From Peribacillus frigoritolerans (GTDB lineage: Bacteria; Bacillota; Bacilli; Bacillales; DSM-1321): a stretch of DNA of 64,000 nt. Position 1 is the stretch's first letter; each line of letters opens with the position of its first letter. The stretch is from contig NZ_KV440950.1 in NCBI RefSeq assembly GCF_001636405.1, positions 1,325,712-1,389,711 on the forward strand, in the 5' to 3' direction. The notes under the pieces were generated by a model. The model worked only from the letters and a program-made list of their open reading frames with translations. It was not told where the DNA came from and did not search any database. Positions 60,241 to 64,000 of this stretch are shown one piece after another. A program made the translations under genes and the position numbers.

Positions 60241-61509
60241 TTATTTTCCAGGATGATCTTCTTGATAAACGGGAAGTGTTATTGAAATCGTTGTTCCCTT
60301 ATTCAAAGCGCTAGTTAAATGAAGTGTACCATTCATCGTTTGGATGGTCTTGACTGCCACCATAGATCCCAACCCAGTCCCTTTTTCTTTGGAACTGTAA
60401 TAGGGCTCGCCAAAACGATTTATTTGTTCCTTGTTCATTCCCACTCCATTGTCACTGATTTCGATAATGATATCGAAATTATTTACATAAGAAACAATAT
60501 TAAGTTCCCCGCCGTTTGGCATTGCCTCTATACCATTCTTGATGAGGTTTAGGAAGCATTGCTTGAAATGTTGAATATTCCCCCGGGTGATGCCTGGAGC
60601 CAACTGATTAGATATAGTAACTAAATTCATGTTAGCCAATGGTTTTATCATTTCAATTACATACCCTATTTCACGGTTAATTAAAATATTTTCCACTTTT
60701 TCGATTGCAGGTTTTGCAAATGCTAAGTATTCACTGATAATGGATTCTGCACTATTAAGCTCTCTAACTACGTGTTGTATATATTGTTCTCTTACTTCCT
60801 GAGTCAGATCAGGAGCCTTTAGCAGTTGAACAAATCCTTTCACAACCGTTAAAGGATTTCTAACTTCATGTGAAATGCTGGCAGCAAGCTGACTGACTAC
60901 CTCCATTTTTTCAAGCCTTATCATTTGTGTCCGGATTATAATGGCATCCTTTAAAATTTCCATGATATAAACAGCTAAACCAATGATGAAAGGAGGGAGG
61001 ATGATAAAGTAAAATACATACGCCTCAGTTATTCGAAAATGATTAGACATACCGAGTGAAATAAAGCTGGTTAGTATTCCTAGAAACAAAATTAATAGTA
61101 TCGAGCTATTTAGCTTATTTTTTCTATTAAAATTTTTGAATTTGGAAGAAAGTAGAGCCGTTATAATGAATATAACGATATAAACAATTAACGTAAGTAA
61201 ATTAAAGCCATAAAAAGCAAACCTAAAAGTCAATATGATGACTAACAGGGCAGCCCCTACAGGCCAACCACCATAAAGGGTTCCTATAATAAAAGGGATT
61301 TGCCTGAGATCATGGACACAATATTCATCGATATAAATAGGAAACTTCATACATAAAATAATAGGAATGCTCATGCATGCAGTGATAAGGGTTTTGCCAT
61401 ACTGACTTAACCTTTTGCCATGATCTAATAAAATGTAATAAATCAAAATACTTACTAAGATATAAAAGAGATTATCTAATATGTTTTGATTGATATAAAT
61501 AAAATTCAT
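60241..61509 (-). CDS. Sensor histidine kinase, KinB-like with 5TM-LytS-type sensor
   Basis: 422 residues. The N-terminal half has about six helices with the 5TMR-LYT pattern (HDLRQIPFIIGTLYGGWPVGAALLVIILTFRFAFYG). A HisKA domain follows with AASISHEVRNPLTVVKGFVQLL, then HATPase motifs NLIKNGIEAMPNGG, ISDNGVGM and SSKEKGTGLGSMVAVKTIQTMNG. This is the layout of sporulation kinase KinB, which starts the phosphorelay to Spo0A. No kapB follows and no regulator is adjacent, as for orphan phosphorelay kinases. Confidence 0.88.
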   Translation of the reverse strand: MNFIYINQNILDNLFYILVSILIYYILLDHGKRLSQYGKTLITACMSIPIILCMKFPIYIDEYCVHDLRQIPFIIGTLYGGWPVGAALLVIILTFRFAFYGFNLLTLIVYIVIFIITALLSSKFKNFNRKNKLNSSILLILFLGILTSFISLGMSNHFRITEAYVFYFIILPPFIIGLAVYIMEILKDAIIIRTQMIRLEKMEVVSQLAASISHEVRNPLTVVKGFVQLLKAPDLTQEVREQYIQHVVRELNSAESIISEYLAFAKPAIEKVENILINREIGYVIEMIKPLANMNLVTISNQLAPGITRGNIQHFKQCFLNLIKNGIEAMPNGGELNIVSYVNNFDIIIEISDNGVGMNKEQINRFGEPYYSSKEKGTGLGSMVAVKTIQTMNGTLHLTSALNKGTTISITLPVYQEDHPGK

Positions 61510-61730
61510 TGGATTCTCCTGAAAAAGTAACCGTTTGGTTTATTATACAAGAATAACACCAAAAAAGAGAATCTTAATAAGTAATTTATTTACAGAACGA
61601 CTTTAAATTTTAAAAAAAGAGTTGGTTAAGGTTAATGTATTTATTTAATTAGAATTATTTAACGATTCATCCGTTCGAATTTGGTTATTACATAATAAAG
61701 GAAATATAATAGAGGCAGAGGTGATTTTCA

Positions 61731-62192
61731 TTGAAAAAATGGACAAAAGAAATAGAAATAAATGCCCCAATTGAACAGGTATGGAAGTTTCTTGATGGTT
61801 CTGTAGAAAATATGCAAAAAATCATGCCTCAAGTAGTTGAACAAAAGCCGGTTAAAATAACGGAAGAAGTGGTTGGAAGTGTATATCGCCAAAAATATCG
61901 AGAAGGAAAACGAACAGAAGAGTATGATATAGAAACATTGGAATATTTGAATGAAACTAATGAGAAAAAGCTTAAAGTAGGCTTCATACTTGCTAAAATG
62001 TTTGAAATTACGGCTTTTTATGAACTAAATAAAATCAATGACAATAGAACTTCCTTTACATATACAGTCACCAGTCGCCCGTTAAAGTGGTTTTTGAAAT
62101 TACTTTTAGTATTTGCCACCGATAAAGTGGTCGTGGAATTTTTAGACCGTGTCAAAAAGGTAGCTGAAGCAGAAACAAGTGTATCAGAATGA
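61731..62192 (+). CDS. SRPBCC (polyketide-cyclase/START-like) family protein
   Basis: 153 residues, TTG start with GAGGTGATT. KEIEINAPIEQVWKFLDGSVENMQKIMPQVVEQKPV is the usual start of SRPBCC proteins (beta strand, then helix with VWxFL), followed by the antiparallel strands of the helix-grip fold and a long C-terminal helix. A hydrophobic pocket for a lipid or other apolar ligand is expected. Function unknown. Confidence 0.85.
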   Translation: MKKWTKEIEINAPIEQVWKFLDGSVENMQKIMPQVVEQKPVKITEEVVGSVYRQKYREGKRTEEYDIETLEYLNETNEKKLKVGFILAKMFEITAFYELNKINDNRTSFTYTVTSRPLKWFLKLLLVFATDKVVVEFLDRVKKVAEAETSVSE

Positions 62193-62255
62193 ATTAAGTC
62201 AATCTTCTATAGGGGGAAAACAACTTGTCCATGTTGGAGGGTGTGCTTTATCGTT

Positions 62256-62374
62256 TCATTCCACTGCAGGCACTCGCTTTCCACGGGCGGTCCGCCCTCG
62301 GCGCTTTTGCGCCTGTGGGGTCTCCCCTTGGACGCGTATTCCCGCAGGAGTCTCGTACACCCGCTCCAATCAAC
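62256..62374 (-). repeat. ~125-bp GC-rich dispersed repeat, copy in reverse orientation
   Basis: TTCCACTGCAGGCACTCGC ... GCCCTCGGCGCTTTTGCGCCTGTGGGG ... CGCAGGAGTCTCGTACACC ... CCAATCAAC. Close to the copy at 60040. Confidence 0.88.
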
Positions 62375-62410
62375 TCTGCGTGAAAACTAAATTGACACAG
62401 CAACACAAAT

Positions 62411-62443
62411 AAAAAAGAATCCATCTTTTTTCAAGATGGATTC
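62411..62443 (-). terminator. Minus-strand terminator-like hairpin
   Basis: On the minus strand GAATCCATCTT ... AAGATGGATTC then TTTTTTATTTG. Confidence 0.7.
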
Positions 62444-62471
62444 AGACTGATATACAAGCCCCATGTTTCAA

Positions 62472-62531
62472 TATGATGCCAGTAAAAAAAAAGCGACCGT
62501 GGCAAAAGGCTTAATCGCTTGTGAAAGATAA
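62472..62531 (+). pseudogene. 3' remnant of a duplicated Excalibur gene
   Basis: The frame reads YDASKKKATVAKGLIACER and stops. It aligns base by base with the end of the Excalibur gene at 41792-42061 (YDANKKSDRDKDFIACEK), and the following bases (AATTATTC, then an AGAGACC hairpin) match that gene's downstream region as well. The Ca-binding Asp residues are lost and no 5' part is present. Confidence 0.8.
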
Positions 62532-62540
62532 TAATTATTC

Positions 62541-62577
62541 AAGAGACCCTTCCGAAAGAAGGGTCTCTTATTTTAAC
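62541..62577 (+). terminator. Terminator hairpin retained after the Excalibur remnant
   Basis: AAGAGACCCTT-CCGAAAG-AAGGGTCTCTT then ATTTT; homologous to the terminator at 42071. Confidence 0.82.
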
Positions 62578-62674
62578 GAAATGTTTCTGCAGGGTTAGGC
62601 AAATGATTATCTGAATGTTGAACGTCTCTGGTTTTGTTATTACATCAAGCGATAGCAAATTGCATTGGCTTCTG

Positions 62675-63658
62675 CTATACCTCAATCTCCATCCCGATGT
62701 TCCGTTCTTTCGATTGGCTGTAAACACCTTTTGCCACAGCGAGGTCAAAGTAAGCAGCACCGACTGATTTAAAGAAGGTAATTTCCTCTTCATTTTCCCT
62801 GCCTGTTTTGGTCCGCATTACAAGTTCATAAAGCTCCCCATGAATATCATTAAACGACCAATTTCCCCGATTGGCAGCATGAATGAGCTCTCCTGCTTCA
62901 GCCTTAACGCCCGCCAAATCGTCGACGATGATTTTAGCAGCGCGTGATACCGTGGTATTATCCACTTCTTTCATATCCGGCAAATAAGACCCGACCCCGT
63001 TAATGTGTGTGCCCGGCTTTAAATCCTGTCCATTAAATACTGGCTCGTTCGAGCGGGTTGCACAGCAAATGATATCTGCTTGACGAACAGCTGCTGAAAC
63101 ATCTTCGCAAACTTCAAAAGGAACGGTTACTCCGAATGCCCGCAGCTTTTCACCGAATTTCTGCGCTTTCTCTCGTGTGCGATTTACTAATAAAATACGC
63201 TCAATGTCCCTTACGGCTAACACACCAATTGCTTGTTCAAATCCCATAGCTCCTGTTCCGATGATCGTGAGAACCCTGGCATCTTTACGAGCAAGAAAGT
63301 CTGTGGCAATGCCGCTCAATGCCCCTGTTCTGAGACGTGTTAAATAGGAGGCATTCAACAATGCTAAGTGTTCTCCATTTTCTGCATCTGACAGTAAGAT
63401 GACTCCTTGTGTGGTTGCCATCCCCCTTGAAGGATTCTTTGGAAAAATGGTAACGACTTTGACCGCCGAAACTTCTTCAGATAAATCAGCGCTTGGCATG
63501 TAAAGGGCCGATGCTTCGTGTTGAGGAAAAGCAAGAACTGTGCGATGAGGGTTGTCTATTTTTTGAGCACCATGTGCACGTAATACGGCCGTTACATCCG
63601 CTATTGCGTCTTTCATTCCATATGATTGTTGAATTTCCTTCTCACTTATTACCAACAT
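62675..63658 (-). CDS. Ornithine cyclodeaminase / mu-crystallin family protein
   Basis: 327 residues. Family motifs: SADLSEEVSAVKVVTIFPKNPSRG, the substrate-binding region GEHLALLNASYLTRLRTGALSGIATDFLARKDARVLTIIGTGAMGFEQ (Rossmann GTGAMG) and GTHINGVGSYLPDMKEVD. Members are NAD(P)-dependent ornithine cyclodeaminases, alanine dehydrogenases or imine reductases. The MHS-type transporter gene ends 34 bp upstream on the same strand, so a shared amino-acid-derived substrate is plausible. AAGGAGGACAATTGA site. Confidence 0.92.
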   Translation of the reverse strand: MLVISEKEIQQSYGMKDAIADVTAVLRAHGAQKIDNPHRTVLAFPQHEASALYMPSADLSEEVSAVKVVTIFPKNPSRGMATTQGVILLSDAENGEHLALLNASYLTRLRTGALSGIATDFLARKDARVLTIIGTGAMGFEQAIGVLAVRDIERILLVNRTREKAQKFGEKLRAFGVTVPFEVCEDVSAAVRQADIICCATRSNEPVFNGQDLKPGTHINGVGSYLPDMKEVDNTTVSRAAKIIVDDLAGVKAEAGELIHAANRGNWSFNDIHGELYELVMRTKTGRENEEEITFFKSVGAAYFDLAVAKGVYSQSKERNIGMEIEV

Positions 63659-63692
63659 TCAATTGTCCTCCTTGAAGTAAAAGATCCATAGT

Positions 63693-64000
63693 TTACATGG
63701 CACTAGTATTATGCGTTTCGTCCAATTTCTGATTGCTGCGATCCTTAACTGCCCAAATCGCTGCTAGTGACAGGACAGATGCAAAAATAATATAAATGGC
63801 GACAGGAACATAGGAGTTATTAAACCTATCAAGTAAAGCCGTTGCAACTAGCGGCGCTGTTCCTCCTGCCAGAGCTGCCCCGATTTGATAGCCAAGCGTG
63901 ATGCCGGTATAACGGATCTTTGCATCGAAAATTTCCGAGAACATCGTTCCAAGAACAGCTGTGATGGGGGCCCAAATAACCCCTAAACCTATCACTGTTG
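63693..64000 (-). CDS. MFS transporter, metabolite:H+ symporter (MHS) type, C-terminal end (partial)
   Basis: The frame is open to the window edge and gives the last roughly 100 residues: LGVIWAPITAVLGTMFSEIFDAKIRYTGITLGYQIGAALAGGTAPLVATALLDRF, then two more helices and a polar tail. FSEIFDAKIRYTGxxLGYQ is the motif of the MHS family (shikimate, proline/betaine and alpha-ketoglutarate permeases). The N-terminal helices lie beyond the window. Probably co-transcribed with the downstream ornithine-cyclodeaminase-family gene. Confidence 0.88.
   Translation of the reverse strand, partial: TVIGLGVIWAPITAVLGTMFSEIFDAKIRYTGITLGYQIGAALAGGTAPLVATALLDRFNNSYVPVAIYIIFASVLSLAAIWAVKDRSNQKLDETHNTSAM

Noticed and set aside
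1..64000. tRNA, rRNA, complete insertion sequences, prophage or replication origin
   Set aside because: No cloverleaf, rRNA core, transposase or integrase ORF, phage structural gene or DnaA-box cluster was recognised on reading the window.

Overview
The window reads as chromosomal DNA of a low-GC, endospore-forming Bacillaceae, most likely a Peribacillus / Bacillus simplex-type organism. This rests on spore genes (a YjcZ-type tiny membrane protein, a SleB-type cortex hydrolase, SspL, a KinB-like kinase), strong AAGGAGG-type ribosome sites with many TTG/GTG starts, a Bm3R1/CYP102A pair like that of B. megaterium, and many homologues of B. subtilis genes (YvdA-YvdD, YkoG/YkoH, GlnK/GlnL, YbxI, HelD, SerA). 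No rRNA, tRNA, CRISPR array, complete insertion sequence or prophage was found. LAYOUT: 0-5.8 kb: 3' end of fabZ, a Nudix hydrolase, divergent LOG (yvdD-like) and MazG-like (yvdC-like) genes, then a TetR repressor and a 1056-residue self-sufficient P450, with two copies of a palindromic operator. 5.7-22 kb: accessory region with a 21-bp-period GAGTAAA array, remnants of two dispersed repeat families, MBL hydrolases, a MocR regulator divergent from azlCD, an MFS exporter, a TetR-controlled secreted alpha/beta hydrolase, SleB, an AlkD-like protein and at least three broken genes. 22-33.4 kb: YkoG/YkoH-like two-component system with a PepSY protein, carbonic anhydrase plus SulP transporter, class D beta-lactamase, small enzymes, PTS EIIA, an orphan frameshifted FtsH N-terminal module, and serA behind a ZTP riboswitch. 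33.4-42.6 kb: tiny overlapping ORFs, a FixH-like lipoprotein with a PepSY-TM protein, protealysin with its emfourin inhibitor, then two overlapping DGQHR (DndB-like) genes followed by a ComK-family gene, and an Excalibur protein. 42.6-56.5 kb: two loci that each start with an unusual Nramp-superfamily transporter behind a CcpA (cre) site; the first is followed by a 2-hydroxyacid dehydrogenase, the second by a GntR/FCD regulator, an HpcH/HpaI aldolase and a DapA/KdgD-type lyase. GlnK/GlnL-like and HelD genes lie between them. 56.4-64 kb: sspL, a rearranged UvrA-like ABC protein, a KinB-like kinase, an SRPBCC protein, a decayed Excalibur copy, an ornithine-cyclodeaminase-family gene and the end of an MHS-type transporter. 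HOW THE GENES WORK TOGETHER: the best-supported circuits are Bm3R1-type repression of the fatty-acid hydroxylase; ZTP sensing of one-carbon status controlling serine synthesis; a protease/inhibitor pair; carbonic anhydrase with a SulP anion carrier; and catabolite-repressed hydroxy-acid or sugar-acid uptake and degradation built on Nramp-like carriers that lack the usual metal-site motifs. The strongest candidate for an undescribed system is the DGQHR-DGQHR-ComK cluster at 38.8-41.6 kb; the Nramp-like/sugar-acid loci and the rearranged UvrA-like protein come next.
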